Position numbers and translations under genes: made by a program
Notes under the pieces: model-generated
Seen by the model: only the letters and a program-made list of their open reading frames with translations
What the model was told of the DNA's origin: nothing
Database searches by the model: none
Shown: positions 1 through 9,370 of the stretch, piece after piece
Numbering within the stretch: the stretch's first letter is position 1
Layout of the letters: each line of letters starts with the position of its first letter
From: Desulfovermiculus halophilus DSM 18834
GTDB taxonomy: Bacteria > Desulfobacterota > Desulfovibrionia > Desulfovibrionales > Desulfothermaceae
NCBI RefSeq assembly: GCF_000620765.1
Contig: NZ_JIAK01000005.1
Coordinates: 186,001-250,000 of the forward strand
DNA length: 64,000 nucleotides
Direction: 5' to 3'

Positions 1-902
1 AGATGACCGCCGTGTCTGCAGCCCATGGATACGGCTGTCCTTTTCTTGTTCAGGCCATCATGCAGCGCCTGCCGGAACAAAGCGCGGAGACATCCGATGC
101 TCAGAAGACCCATCCGGATCTGAGTCTCGCCCTCCTGGGACGGCCCAATGTGGGCAAGTCCTCCTTGATCAATACCCTGTTGGGAGAAAAACGGCTTATT
201 GTCAGTCCTGATGCCGGGACCACCAGGGACAGCGTGGATGTGGTCCTGGACCGGGGGGAGAGCAGGTATCTGTTTGTGGATACAGCTGGGGTCCGGCGCA
301 AGAGCCGGATCCGGGATTCCCTGGAACGCTACAGTGTCCTGCGGGCCCTGAAAAGCAGCAAGCGGGCCCAAGTGACCATTCTGGTGGTTGATGCCGCCCA
401 GCCGCTCAGTGTTCAGGACAAGAGGCTGTTGTCCTTTCTGGACAAGGAAAAGACGCCCTTGATCCTGGCCCTGAACAAGATCGACCTCATCTCCAGACCT
501 CAAAGGCCGAAGGTCAAGGCATATTTTGAACAGGAACTCAGGTTTTGTCCCCACGTCCCGGTCATTGCCACCTCCAGCGTGACCCGGGCTGGATTGGGCG
601 GTCTTCTGCCTCTGGCCGAAAAGCTGTGGGCCGAGTGCGGACAGCGGGTGACCACCGGGGAGCTGAACCGGGTCCTGCAAGAGATGACATCCAGACACCA
701 GCCTCCGGTGGTCAAGGGGCGCAGGGCCAAGTTCTATTATTTGACCCAGGCCGAGTCCACTCCGCCCACCTTTGTATTTTTCATGAACGACCGGGGCCTG
801 TTGAAGGAAAACTATGCCAAGTATCTGGAGAAACAGATCCGCAAGCGTTTCGGGTTGAGCATGACCCCGATCAGTCTCGTCTTCCGGACCAGCCAGGGAT
901 GA
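1..902 (+). CDS. der: Ribosome-assembly GTPase Der (EngA), 3' part
   Basis: This is the C-terminal part of the double-GTPase Der, which acts in 50S subunit assembly. The gene enters from upstream of the window, so the first GTPase domain is missing and the ATG at position 3 is internal. Visible are the second GTPase domain, with G1 GRPNVGKS at fragment residues 46-53, DTAG at 93-96 and NKID near 157, then the C-terminal KH-like domain that is diagnostic for Der. The protein ends at the TGA at 900-902. ilvE follows after about 77 bases on the same strand. Confidence 0.95.
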   Translation, partial: MTAVSAAHGYGCPFLVQAIMQRLPEQSAETSDAQKTHPDLSLALLGRPNVGKSSLINTLLGEKRLIVSPDAGTTRDSVDVVLDRGESRYLFVDTAGVRRKSRIRDSLERYSVLRALKSSKRAQVTILVVDAAQPLSVQDKRLLSFLDKEKTPLILALNKIDLISRPQRPKVKAYFEQELRFCPHVPVIATSSVTRAGLGGLLPLAEKLWAECGQRVTTGELNRVLQEMTSRHQPPVVKGRRAKFYYLTQAESTPPTFVFFMNDRGLLKENYAKYLEKQIRKRFGLSMTPISLVFRTSQG

Positions 903-979
903 GGCCGCGGACGCACAGAACATTTCCCTGAGAACATGTCTGAATAAACCCTATTCCCGCACAAAGAGGAGCGTGCTTC

Positions 980-1906
980 ATGGTTCAAAAGACGGAGCAG
1001 ATATGGTTTGACGGCCGGTTTGTCCCCTGGGGGGAGGCCAATGTCCACGTCCTGACCCATACCCTGCATTATGGGGTGGGCGTGTTTGAAGGCATCCGCT
1101 GCTATCGGTGCTCTGACGGTTCCTCGGCAGTGTTGCGCCTGGAGGAGCATGTGGACCGCTTTTTCGATTCGGCCAAGGTGGTCCAGATGGAGATCCCCTT
1201 TTCCCGGGAAGAGATCAGCCAGGCCATCCTGGATACCCTGCGGACCAACGGGCTGCAGGAGGGCTATGTCCGTCCGCTGGCCTTTATCGGCGACGGAGCC
1301 ATGGGGGTCTATCCCGGGGACAACCCCGTGCATGTGATCATCGCTGTCTGGCCCTGGGGCGCCTACCTGGGCGACGAGGCCCTGCAGAAAGGGATCACGG
1401 TGAAGACCTCCAGCTTCACCCGGCATCATGTGAACGTGATGATGACCAAGGCCAAGGTCTGCGGGAACTATGTCAACTCCGTCCTGGCCAAACGGGAGGC
1501 CTTGGCCGATGGATACGACGAGTCCCTGCTTCTGGATGTGGACGGCTATGTAGCCGAAGCCTCGGGGGAGAACATCTTCATCGTCAAAAAGAGTGTGCTG
1601 AAAACCCCGCCCCTGGGGCCGGTCCTGCCCGGGATCACCAGAGACTGCCTGATAACCCTGGCCCGGGATATGGGCTACCGGGTCCAGGAGCAGCGGTTCA
1701 CCAGGGATGAGATCTACACCGCGGACGAGGCCTTTTTCTGCGGAACCGCGGCCGAGGTGACCCCCATCCGGGAGCTTGACCGGCGCAAGATCGGACCTGG
1801 AGAGGCCGGAGCGGTGACCAAGCTCCTGCAGCAGGAGTTCTTCCGAGTGGTCCACGGGGACAACTTGAAGTACGCCGGATGGTTGACCCATTTCGGTCTG
1901 GAGTAG
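980..1906 (+). CDS. ilvE: Branched-chain amino acid aminotransferase
   Basis: This is a 308-residue fold-type IV PLP aminotransferase that interconverts valine, leucine and isoleucine with their 2-oxo acids. The motif [10 protein letters not shown] contains the expected PLP lysine (about K159), followed by the class signature [10 protein letters not shown] near residue 191. The length is normal for IlvE. The ATG has a good GAGGAG site upstream. D-amino-acid transaminase and aminodeoxychorismate lyase share the fold, but the N-terminal pattern ([11 protein letters not shown]) is that of branched-chain enzymes. Confidence 0.93.
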   Translation: MVQKTEQIWFDGRFVPWGEANVHVLTHTLHYGVGVFEGIRCYRCSDGSSAVLRLEEHVDRFFDSAKVVQMEIPFSREEISQAILDTLRTNGLQEGYVRPLAFIGDGAMGVYPGDNPVHVIIAVWPWGAYLGDEALQKGITVKTSSFTRHHVNVMMTKAKVCGNYVNSVLAKREALADGYDESLLLDVDGYVAEASGENIFIVKKSVLKTPPLGPVLPGITRDCLITLARDMGYRVQEQRFTRDEIYTADEAFFCGTAAEVTPIRELDRRKIGPGEAGAVTKLLQQEFFRVVHGDNLKYAGWLTHFGLE

Positions 1907-1974
1907 CCCATGAGGTGGTGGACGCCGTCAGCCAAGTGGGCTGCGGGCAAGAACCGGGAGCGAAGCAAACGGAT

Positions 1975-3597
1975 ATGGCTCAGACGCACCTGACTGCGGC
2001 CTATCGGCCCCAGCTCTTTTCCCAGGTTGTGGGGCAGGAGGCGGTGACCCAGATCCTGTCCCGGGCCGCCGGGGAGGGCAGGGTGGCTCCGGCCTATATG
2101 TTCAGCGGCACCAGGGGGGTGGGCAAGACAACTGTGGCCCGCATCCTGGCCAAGGCCATCAACTGCAGCCAGGGACCGGGGACGGAGCCGTGCAATACCT
2201 GCGAGTACTGCCGTCAGATCACCCAGGGCACAAGCCTGGATGTGGCCGAGATCGACGGCGCCTCGCACACCGGGGTGGATCATGTCCGCAAGCTGACCGA
2301 GGATGTGAGCTATGCCCCGCTGCACTGCCGCTATAAGGTAGTGATCATTGATGAAGCCCACATGCTCTCCCGCTCCGCCTTCAACGCCCTGCTCAAGACC
2401 CTGGAGGAACCGCCGGGCCACGTGTGTTTCATCCTGGCCACCACCGAGCCGCACAAGTTCCCGGCCACTATTGTCAGCCGCTGTCAGCATCTGGTCTTCA
2501 AGCGGGTGGAGCAGCAGGTCCTGGAAGGGCACATGGGATGGATCCTCGAGGAGCAGGGCATGGCCTACGAGTCTTCCGCCCTGAGGGTGCTGGCCCGCAA
2601 GGGGGGCGGAAGTGTCCGGGATTGCCTGTCCCTGTTGGGGCAGGTCATGGCCTTGGGACAGGAGGAGATTTCGACCCCGGCGGTCCAGTCCTTGCTCGGT
2701 CTGGCCGGCCAGGAGCTGATGCAGGAGTGTGTCCAGTCCCTGGCAGACCAAGACTGCGCCGCTGTTGTGAATCTGGTCCGGCAGCTGCTGGATCAGGGGT
2801 TGGATATCGGCTTTTTCCTTCAGGATCTGGCCCTGGCCTGGCGGAACCTGTTTATCCTGAAGCAGACCGGCGAGCAAGGCATACCCCTGCTGGACATGCC
2901 GGAGGAAGAGGCCAGGCAATGGCTAAAAAGAGCCGATGCTATCAGCATGCGCCAGATCCATGCCGCCTGGCAGATGACCCTGGAAGGCCAGAGACGGGTT
3001 GTCTCCAGCCCGGATCCGGCCCTGGCCCTGGAGCTGATGCTCATGAACCTCGCGTTTCTGCCCGAGCTGGTCGGGGTGGGCCAGGAAGGAGGCAGCGCAC
3101 CCTCCAGGCGGAAAAAGGTCCCCGGTTCCCAAGCCGAGGGCAAAAAGCGCGCTCCTGGAGGCCCACCCGAGGCAGGTCCCGCGTCCGGGGCGGAGAGGCA
3201 GTCCGGGAACGGCGCGTCGACTGGCAGCAGGGACTGGGAGGGATTTTTGGCCTCGGTGCGGTCCAGAAAGGACAAGCCCCTGTCCCACCTGCATCTCATC
3301 CAGGGGCATGCAAACGGCAGCCGGCTTGAGCTCTACTGTCCAGGGTATATGGCCCAGCGTCTGCAGGACAGGGACAAGGTGGCCTGGCTGCAGGAGCGGG
3401 CCGAGGAGTATTTCGGATCCCGGATGGAGATCCGGGTCTGCCGAATGGATCAGGGTGGGACCCAGAATCAGCAGGAGGGGAAAAAAAAAATCCTGAACGA
3501 GCCCATGGTCCAGGAGGCCATTGAGCGTTTTGCGGCCCGGATTGTGGATGTGCAGACCGAACAGGCGGACCACGGGTCCGGACCAGAGAACGGGTGA
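1975..3597 (+). CDS. dnaX: DNA polymerase III subunit gamma/tau
   Basis: This is the clamp-loader ATPase of the replicase, 540 residues from the ATG at 1975. The open frame extends upstream to 1879, but that start would lie inside ilvE, and the DnaX homology begins at MAQTHLTAAYRP. Visible are Walker A GTRGVGKT (about residues 45-52), the zinc-binding cysteines at about 64, 73, 76 and 79, Walker B DEAHML and sensor ATTEPHKFP. A low-complexity linker (about 380-430) precedes the C-terminal domain. An A10 run at 3481-3490 lies in the last tenth of the gene and may allow slippage. ybaB and recR follow, the usual arrangement. Confidence 0.95.
   Translation: MAQTHLTAAYRPQLFSQVVGQEAVTQILSRAAGEGRVAPAYMFSGTRGVGKTTVARILAKAINCSQGPGTEPCNTCEYCRQITQGTSLDVAEIDGASHTGVDHVRKLTEDVSYAPLHCRYKVVIIDEAHMLSRSAFNALLKTLEEPPGHVCFILATTEPHKFPATIVSRCQHLVFKRVEQQVLEGHMGWILEEQGMAYESSALRVLARKGGGSVRDCLSLLGQVMALGQEEISTPAVQSLLGLAGQELMQECVQSLADQDCAAVVNLVRQLLDQGLDIGFFLQDLALAWRNLFILKQTGEQGIPLLDMPEEEARQWLKRADAISMRQIHAAWQMTLEGQRRVVSSPDPALALELMLMNLAFLPELVGVGQEGGSAPSRRKKVPGSQAEGKKRAPGGPPEAGPASGAERQSGNGASTGSRDWEGFLASVRSRKDKPLSHLHLIQGHANGSRLELYCPGYMAQRLQDRDKVAWLQERAEEYFGSRMEIRVCRMDQGGTQNQQEGKKKILNEPMVQEAIERFAARIVDVQTEQADHGSGPENG
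3473..3524 (+). promoter_or_regulatory. Candidate slippage/frameshift site in dnaX
   Basis: An internal Shine-Dalgarno-like AGGAGGGG (3473-3480) is followed at once by ten A residues (3481-3490), then by a small imperfect hairpin (ATGG/CCAT arms, about 3504-3520). A -1 shift on the A run would end at TGA 3522-3524, giving about 516 residues. A +1 shift would end at TGA 3494-3496, giving about 506. The normal product is 540. The layout resembles the E. coli dnaX frameshift site, but here it lies much nearer the 3' end. Confidence 0.4.
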
Positions 3598-3776
3598 TTC
3601 GCGCTCCGGTATTCAGTTTTGGGCGGGATCAGAAGAGGGTGCGGGCCGCACGAGAGAGACGGCACACACATACGCAGCAAATGGTATTGGACTGGGGCCA
3701 CGAACCAAACACGACATGCGGGATGGGGCAGCGGCCCTCCCGCTGGAACGACGAAATGATGATCAAGGGGTGATCA

Positions 3777-4085
3777 ATGGGACTCAATGATATCATGCGC
3801 CAGGCGCAGGAGATGCAGAAGAAGATGGCCGACATGCAGGAAGAGCTGGCCAAGAAGACGGTGGAGGCCAGTGCCGGGGGAGGGATGGTCACGGTCACGG
3901 CCAGCGGGGCGCTGCAGATCGTTTCGGTCCGGATCGATCCGGCGGTTGTTGATCCTCAGGATGTGACCATGTTGCAGGACCTGATCCATGCTGCGTCCAA
4001 TGAGGCCTTGAAGAAGGCCAGAGAGATGGCGGAAGGGGAGATGTCCCAGCTGACCGGAGGAATGAAGATCCCGGGGCTGATGTAG
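3777..4085 (+). CDS. ybaB: Nucleoid-associated protein, YbaB/EbfC family
   Basis: This 102-residue protein is of the YbaB/EbfC DNA-binding family. It has the N-terminal helix [20 protein letters not shown], a central beta region and a C-terminal GGMKIPGLM tail typical of the family. The ATG is preceded by AAGGGG at 3765-3770. It sits between dnaX and recR, as in many bacteria. The role is probably nucleoid organisation; a direct repair role is not established. Confidence 0.93.
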   Translation: MGLNDIMRQAQEMQKKMADMQEELAKKTVEASAGGGMVTVTASGALQIVSVRIDPAVVDPQDVTMLQDLIHAASNEALKKAREMAEGEMSQLTGGMKIPGLM

Positions 4086-4177
4086 CATCCCGGATGCTCT
4101 TCGGGCCGCGGCGTGTGCGCTTTGAACCTCTTACCGCCCGGGGGCCTGCAGGTCCCCGGGGAGATGACGGCATATTT

Positions 4178-4786
4178 ATGGATCGATTGCCGCAGGCACT
4201 GCAAACCCTGGTTGATCAGCTGGCTGCCCTGCCCGGAGTGGGCCGGAAGTCGGCTCTGCGGATTGGATTGACCCTGCTCAGCTGGCCGGAGGAAAAGGCC
4301 CGCGGCCTGGGGCGGGCGATCTGCGATCTGCGGAGCCAGCTCTGCGTGTGCAGCCAGTGCCGTAGTCTGACTGAAACCGATCCCTGTCCGGTTTGCAGCG
4401 ATCCGCGTCGAGACGACGGACTGCTGTGCGTTGTGGCGGACTGGGACTCCCTGCTGGCCATTGACGAGGCCGGATTCTATCAGGGCAAATATTTTGTTCT
4501 GGGTGGGCTGCTCTCTCCCTTGGACGGGATCGATGCCGATCAGCTGGCCTTTGATCTCCTGCACACCCGCTTGGCACAGGGACTGGTTCAGGAGGTTGTT
4601 CTGGGGCTGGGAACCACCCGGGAAGGCGAGACCACCGAGTCCTATGTGCGCAATCTGGTGCACCGGGATTTCCCGGGGATTCGAATCACCCGCCTGGCTC
4701 AAGGCATTCCGGTGGGTTCTGATCTGAAATACATGGATCGGGAGACCTTGAAGCAATCCATGACCTACCGGCAGGCCCTGGGCTGA
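4178..4786 (+). CDS. recR: Recombination mediator protein RecR
   Basis: RecR works with RecO (and RecF) to load RecA at gaps. The frame is open from 4094, but the family N-terminus is MDRLPQALQTLVDQL, which puts the start at ATG 4178 (202 residues, normal length). Visible are the helix-hairpin-helix LPGVGRKSA, a C4 zinc finger (CVCSQC followed by CPVC) and a Toprim domain. A GGGGAG lies about 14 bases before the start. Confidence 0.94.
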   Translation: MDRLPQALQTLVDQLAALPGVGRKSALRIGLTLLSWPEEKARGLGRAICDLRSQLCVCSQCRSLTETDPCPVCSDPRRDDGLLCVVADWDSLLAIDEAGFYQGKYFVLGGLLSPLDGIDADQLAFDLLHTRLAQGLVQEVVLGLGTTREGETTESYVRNLVHRDFPGIRITRLAQGIPVGSDLKYMDRETLKQSMTYRQALG

Positions 4787-4830
4787 GCATAGGCATACCC
4801 TGGGCCGGTGAACACGTGGGGAGCATGTCA

Positions 4831-7011
4831 GTGGAGAATCTGCGCGGCGAGGTACAAACGGTCCTGTTTCACAATCCGGAGACCGGATACGTGGTCCTGC
4901 GCCTGAAAGCCTCGGATCAGCCGGGATTGGTCACTGTGGTCGGCGGGCTGGGGAATGTGGTTCCCGGAGAAGGGCTCTTAGTATCCGGACACTGGCAGGA
5001 GCACCCCAAGTTCGGTCGGCAGTTCCAGGCCCAATCCTGGGAGCAGATGGTCCCGGCCAGCTTGAACGGGATCAAGCGGTATCTGGGCTCGGGAATGATC
5101 AAGGGCCTGGGTCCGTCCCTGGCCCAGCGCCTGGTTGACGCCTTCGGCACTGAGGTGCTCGATCTGCTGGATCAGGATCCGGAACGCCTGCTGGAGGTGG
5201 AAGGCATCGGGCCCAAGAAGCTGGAGCGAATGGTCCAGTCCTGGGCCGCGCAACGGGAGATCCGGTCCTTGATGCTCTTTCTGCAGACCCATGAGGTTCC
5301 CACCACCTATGCCGGACGCATCTTTAAGCACTACGGCGCAAACGCAGTGCACAAGCTGACCCAGAATCCCTACGACCTGGCCTACGAGATCCGGGGGATC
5401 GGATTCAAGACTGCGGACAAGATGGCCCTAAAGCTCGGTTTTTCCCTGGACAGCCCCCAGCGCCTGGAGGCCCTGCTGATCTATACCCTGTTTCAGCACA
5501 GCGAGGCCGGACACCTTTTCTGTCCCCGGCACGAGCTGATGGACAAAGTGTACAAGGTGGGGGATCACGTGCCTGCTGAGGGCCTGGATCAGGCTCTGGC
5601 CAGACTGGAAGAGAAAAAGCGGATCCGGGTGGTGGATCTTCCGGAGCAGGATGTCCAGCAGGCGGTGTTCTTGCACCATTTCTACCGCTGGGAGAAGGAG
5701 ATCGCCGCCAGGCTTGGGGATCTGTCCTCCCATCCATCCGCGGTGGACGAGGCCAAGGTTCGGACTCAAATCACCCGCCTGACCCGGTCCTCGAAGCTGG
5801 AGTTTTCCGCTGAGCAGCTGGAGGCCATGGAGAAGGCCTGTCTGCACAAGACCGCGATCATAACCGGCGGTCCTGGAACGGGCAAGACCACTCTGACCAC
5901 GATTATCGTCACCGTCCTGCGCCGTCTGCAGATGAAGGTCCTGCTGGCAGCGCCCACCGGACGGGCGGCCAAGAGGCTGGCCGAAGCCACCGGGTCCTGG
6001 GCCCAGACCCTGCACCGGATGCTCGGGTTTTCCCCTGGAGAGGGGTTCGCCCACAACGAGGACAAAAAGCTCAAGGCCGACGCAGTCCTGGTGGATGAGG
6101 CATCCATGCTTGACTGCCAGCTCTTTGTCCATCTGCTGCGGGCCTTGCCCTTGACCTGCAAGCTCATCCTGGTCGGAGACGTCCATCAGCTGCCATCGGT
6201 AGGGCCGGGTCATATTTTGGCCGATCTGATCAACAGCCAAGCCCTGCCGACCACGGTTTTGACCCATATCTTCCGTCAGGCCCAGGAGAGCATGGTGGTG
6301 GTCAACGCCCACCGCATAAACCAGGGTAAATTTCCCCAGGCCAGCCCCCTGGCCCCGCCGCAGGCCGATTTCTTCTGGGTCCAGCAAGACGACGTCCAGA
6401 AGGTCCAGGAGCTCATACTGTACATGGTCTGCGAACGGATTCCGAAGATCTACCGCTTGGATCCGGTCCGGGAGGTGCAGGTCCTGACCCCTATGCACAA
6501 GGGCCTGGTCGGAACCCAGGAGCTCAACGCCCGGCTGCAGGAGATGCTCAATCCATCAGGCCGAGAGGTGCGCAGTGGGAACCGGGCCTTTCGGATCGGG
6601 GACCGGGTCCTGCAGACCAGGAACAACTATGACAAAGAGGTGTTTAATGGAGACCTGGGCTGGGTGCGGGGGTTTGATCAGGACGAAGGGGAGCTGATCG
6701 TTGAGTTCGACGATGTCCGGGTGCGCTACACCCAGAACGAGTTCGACGAGCTGTCTTTGGCTTACTGTATCAGCGTCCACAAATCCCAGGGGAGCGAGTA
6801 TCCGGCGGTGATCGTCCCTGTGGTCACCCAGCACTATCTTCTGTTGCAGCGTAACCTCATATATACCGCTCTGACCAGGGCCAAGCGGTTGGCCGTGCTG
6901 GTGGGAAGCAAAAAGGCCCTGGGCCTGGGGCTGAACAATATCAGCGGATCCAGGCGGTACACTCATCTCGAGCACCGCCTGCGGGAAACCGCATCCCGAA
7001 ATGACGGCTAG
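4831..7011 (+). CDS. recD2: RecD2-type ATP-dependent 5'-3' DNA helicase
   Basis: This superfamily 1B helicase has no RecB/RecC neighbours and carries the long N-terminal region with helix-hairpin-helix segments (GMIKGLGPSLA, VEGIGPKKLE, IRGIGFKTAD) typical of RecD2 (also called YrrC). Walker A ITGGPGTGKTTL is near residue 345, then DEAS and the C-terminal motif SVHKSQGSEYPAV. Start choice: GTG 4816, ATG 4825 and GTG 4831 are all in frame. The GGGGAG at 4818-4823 has proper spacing only for GTG 4831, giving about 726 residues. Confidence 0.9.
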   Translation: MENLRGEVQTVLFHNPETGYVVLRLKASDQPGLVTVVGGLGNVVPGEGLLVSGHWQEHPKFGRQFQAQSWEQMVPASLNGIKRYLGSGMIKGLGPSLAQRLVDAFGTEVLDLLDQDPERLLEVEGIGPKKLERMVQSWAAQREIRSLMLFLQTHEVPTTYAGRIFKHYGANAVHKLTQNPYDLAYEIRGIGFKTADKMALKLGFSLDSPQRLEALLIYTLFQHSEAGHLFCPRHELMDKVYKVGDHVPAEGLDQALARLEEKKRIRVVDLPEQDVQQAVFLHHFYRWEKEIAARLGDLSSHPSAVDEAKVRTQITRLTRSSKLEFSAEQLEAMEKACLHKTAIITGGPGTGKTTLTTIIVTVLRRLQMKVLLAAPTGRAAKRLAEATGSWAQTLHRMLGFSPGEGFAHNEDKKLKADAVLVDEASMLDCQLFVHLLRALPLTCKLILVGDVHQLPSVGPGHILADLINSQALPTTVLTHIFRQAQESMVVVNAHRINQGKFPQASPLAPPQADFFWVQQDDVQKVQELILYMVCERIPKIYRLDPVREVQVLTPMHKGLVGTQELNARLQEMLNPSGREVRSGNRAFRIGDRVLQTRNNYDKEVFNGDLGWVRGFDQDEGELIVEFDDVRVRYTQNEFDELSLAYCISVHKSQGSEYPAVIVPVVTQHYLLLQRNLIYTALTRAKRLAVLVGSKKALGLGLNNISGSRRYTHLEHRLRETASRNDG

Positions 7012-7095
7012 CGCGGCGTGATCCTGGTGTCCGTTTTGGGCTCTGTGTTGACAACCCCAGCGCCTCGAATTACTTTGCCTCCGGCCTGGCCGAGT

Positions 7096-7179
7096 GCGAG
7101 AGTGGCGGAACTGGTAGACGCACCAGACTTAGGATCTGGCGGGTTTCCCGTGGGAGTTCGAATCTCCCCTCTCGCACCA
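7096..7179 (+). tRNA. tRNA-Leu (anticodon UAG)
   Basis: A full class II tRNA of 84 bases. The acceptor arm GCGAGAG pairs with CTCTCGC. The anticodon stem CCAGA/TCTGG encloses the loop CTTAGGA, so the anticodon is TAG, reading CUA. A long variable arm (GGGTTTCCCG region) fits leucine, and the T-loop GTTCGAATC is present. CCA is encoded (7177-7179). It lies 84 bases after recD2. Confidence 0.97.
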
Positions 7180-7187
7180 TGCGCCGT

Positions 7188-7208
7188 GGTCAGTGACTTG
7201 TCACGACC
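7188..7208 (+). terminator. Possible terminator hairpin after tRNA-Leu
   Basis: GGTC-A-GTGAC TT GTCAC-GACC forms a 9-bp stem with one bulged A, nine bases after the tRNA. A T-rich stretch (ATTCTTTTCT) starts about ten bases later, which is further than in a classical intrinsic terminator. Confidence 0.35.
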
Positions 7209-7298
7209 GGGACGACCATTCTTTTCTGCTCCCTCCTTCTCCACTGCGGCGGGAAGCCCGCGATCCAGACATGAAATATCAATTCTCAGGAGTGCAGC

Positions 7299-7829
7299 AT
7301 GCCGGATGTTGATGTGCACAAAGCAGAGCTTCTGTCTCCGTTTATCGGCCAGGACTTTTTGACCTGGCTGTGGTTTTGTACCGAAACCGGCAGGGGGACG
7401 TGGACCTTGGCCACCGGGGAGACAGTGCTTGTGTCCATGACCCAGCGGGTGGCGGTGCAGGGCGGCGAGGGCGAGAGCAGGGATACGGCCACCAGTGCCG
7501 GCCCTCAATCCAGGCTGCAGGAGGCCAGGCTGGGGCTGCGGACCGGGAAGAAGGTGAACCAGGCCCGGATACACATGGAGATGGACGATCATGCCTGGCA
7601 GGTGCAGCTTCGGGCCGAGGATTTCGCCCTCAGCGGGCTGCGCACTCCCAAGGTTGAGCTGAAGGTGGAGGAAGGCGAAGACCCGGATGCCCGGTTTTTG
7701 GAAAAGATGTATCTGATCGACAAATGCCTGGAGGTCATTGATCTGGTTTTTGTCAGCTTTGTTCAGCTCAGGCTGGGATCAGCCTGGGCACAAGAGGCCA
7801 AGGGAGTGAAGGACTGGATCTTTTCCTGA
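7299..7829 (+). CDS. RdgC-like C-terminal domain protein (function uncertain)
   Basis: A 176-residue soluble protein. The segment PFIGQDFLTWLWFCTETG resembles the conserved motif in the second half of RdgC, a ring-shaped DNA-binding protein that modulates RecA. Here the protein is much shorter than the roughly 300 residues of E. coli RdgC, so only part of the fold would be present. The start ATG 7299 has CAGGAG eight bases upstream. The family assignment is a motif-level inference. Its neighbours (tRNA-Leu, a membrane protein) give no functional hint. Confidence 0.55.
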   Translation: MPDVDVHKAELLSPFIGQDFLTWLWFCTETGRGTWTLATGETVLVSMTQRVAVQGGEGESRDTATSAGPQSRLQEARLGLRTGKKVNQARIHMEMDDHAWQVQLRAEDFALSGLRTPKVELKVEEGEDPDARFLEKMYLIDKCLEVIDLVFVSFVQLRLGSAWAQEAKGVKDWIFS

Positions 7830-8186
7830 GGCCTGCAGGGTCCGGCCGGCATATACAGACCTACAAACCCACATGCCCTGAGGGGCACGCTTGCGCTAAC
7901 GAAACATACAAACGATTTCAATCCCGATTGAAAGTGCTTACCCATTGTTGTGATTTTCTTTCTTCGGTTTCGCAATCGCTATCGGGATCGATATCCATAA
8001 ACTGCGGGTTCCTGCTGCACCGAATGACATATTCTTTCGATTTCGATAGCGATCCCGATTTCGATTTGGATTATCTCAACTATTCACTCATAGCAGTTTT
8101 TCATGCAAATGGGTGCGACATGTAGTTCTTTCATTGCGCTTTCATAATAATTGCCTGTGAATGCGCAGAAGCATGGGGGGCGGGGC
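7830..8186. other. Gene-free interval holding repeat copy A
   Basis: These 357 bases between convergent genes hold one copy of a dispersed repeat (7944-8080) and AT-rich flanks. A 65-codon open frame lies within the repeat, but it has no ribosome site and is biased to the repeat units (Asp/Phe-rich), so I do not call it a gene. Confidence 0.6.
7944..8080 (+). repeat. Dispersed ~136-bp repeat, copy A
   Basis: Aligns over its full length with 13616-13751. Shared blocks include TGTTGTGATTTTCTTTCTTC, TATCGGGATCGATATCCATA, CCGAATGACATATTCTTTCG and ATCCCGATTTCGATTTGGAT. It contains permuted GATAGCGATCCCGAT-type words on both strands, giving partial self-complementarity. Both copies lie in intergenic space in the same orientation. 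Confidence 0.85.
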
Positions 8187-8618
8187 TCAGTCCGGATCCT
8201 TGTCCGGGGGAGGAACAAGCGGCGGGCGGTGAGCCTTGTTCCGGATCCAGTTCATGGCCCTGAGAATGCTTCTGCGCCGGGCAAGGCTCTGCTCCAACCG
8301 GAACTTTCCCGGAAAGTTGGTGAAGGTGATCCCGATCAGAATGGTGATCAGCCCCTGCCCGGGGAGCAGGAGCATGGCCAGGCCGGCCGCAATACAAAGC
8401 ACCCCGATCATGTTCTTGAGCAGGGTAAGCAGGAAGCTCAGCTTCGGATATGCGGATGTCCTGCGCAACGGCCTGCGGGTCTCGGGATGAAAATATGCCG
8501 CCGGGAGACGGATGATCAGCCAGGGGATGATCAGGAGGCTGGCTGCAAAAAGCAGAAGCGAGACGGAAGCCAGGGCCAAGATCCAGGGCAGAAAAGGCTC
8601 AAGCCAGCTCAAAGACAT
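8187..8618 (-). CDS. Small inner-membrane protein, PGPGW-like
   Basis: A 143-residue membrane protein with an N-terminal hydrophobic helix (about residues 10-35) and a second hydrophobic stretch (about 65-100) containing LLPGQGLITILIGIT. That motif resembles the PGPGW family of putative transmembrane proteins. The C-terminus is basic, then proline-rich. A GGGA site precedes the ATG. Function is unknown. Confidence 0.7.
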   Translation of the reverse strand: MSLSWLEPFLPWILALASVSLLLFAASLLIIPWLIIRLPAAYFHPETRRPLRRTSAYPKLSFLLTLLKNMIGVLCIAAGLAMLLLPGQGLITILIGITFTNFPGKFRLEQSLARRRSILRAMNWIRNKAHRPPLVPPPDKDPD

Positions 8619-8665
8619 TGTGTATCCCGGTTTGGTGATTGCAAAGTGAACACAAAGGAAAGCAC

Positions 8666-9370
8666 ATGGCCCATCCTGATGCGGATAGGCAGAGCATTTT
8701 GTCCTGTCAGCGGTGCGGCGGATGCTGCCGGAGCAACCCTCCGGCCCTGCACCTCCAGGACAGGCCCTTGTATACCGATTCCGTCCTGCGCAGAGGGGAC
8801 CTGATCACCTTTCGGAAGGGTGAAAAGGTCTACGACAATGTCCAGGACAGGATCGCCTCCCTGGACCAGGAAATGGTCCGCATCCGTTCTCTGCCCCAAT
8901 CCAGGGCCTGCATCTTCTACGACCATGGGCAACGGGCCTGCCGAATCTACGCCCGCCGACCTTTGGAATGCCGGGCCTTCGCCTGCTGGGAGCCGGAGGG
9001 GCTGATCCACATTTACGACCAGGGCCGGGTGAGGCGCGCGGATCTTATTTCAGAGCACTCGGCCCTGGCCCAAGTCATTGCTGAACATGAAAGGCTCTGC
9101 CCCTGGTCCAGGATCATGGAGTTGGTGGCTCTGGTCGCACAGGATCCGGACTGCTTTCAGGCCGGAGAGCTGGCGGATATGGTGCACGTGGACCAGGGGA
9201 TGCGCCAGGGGCTTCGGGACCGGGCCGGGGCGACGGAGCGGGAGCTGGAGTTCATCCTGGGACGCAGCCTGGCCTCCGTTCTGCCCAATCTGGGCCTGAA
9301 GGTGATCCGAACCGGGAGCGGAGTGCGCCTTCAGCCCTGTCCCGCCCCCACTGGACAGCCTACAGGATAA
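8666..9370 (+). CDS. YkgJ-type Cys-cluster (metal-binding) protein
   Basis: A 234-residue protein with the CxxCxxCC pattern near its N-terminus ([10 protein letters not shown]), then [21 protein letters not shown] and a later cysteine-tryptophan motif (LCPW). This is the YkgJ family zinc- or iron-chelating domain. The frame opens at TTG 8639, but ATG 8666 has AAGGAAAG directly upstream and begins just before the domain. The 3' end overlaps the convergent zupT-like gene by 11 bases. The physiological role is not known. Confidence 0.78.
   Translation: MAHPDADRQSILSCQRCGGCCRSNPPALHLQDRPLYTDSVLRRGDLITFRKGEKVYDNVQDRIASLDQEMVRIRSLPQSRACIFYDHGQRACRIYARRPLECRAFACWEPEGLIHIYDQGRVRRADLISEHSALAQVIAEHERLCPWSRIMELVALVAQDPDCFQAGELADMVHVDQGMRQGLRDRAGATERELEFILGRSLASVLPNLGLKVIRTGSGVRLQPCPAPTGQPTG

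Noticed and set aside
7928-8125. 65-codon open frame between the RdgC-like and PGPGW-like genes
   Set aside because: Most of it is translation of the dispersed repeat; it has no ribosome site.
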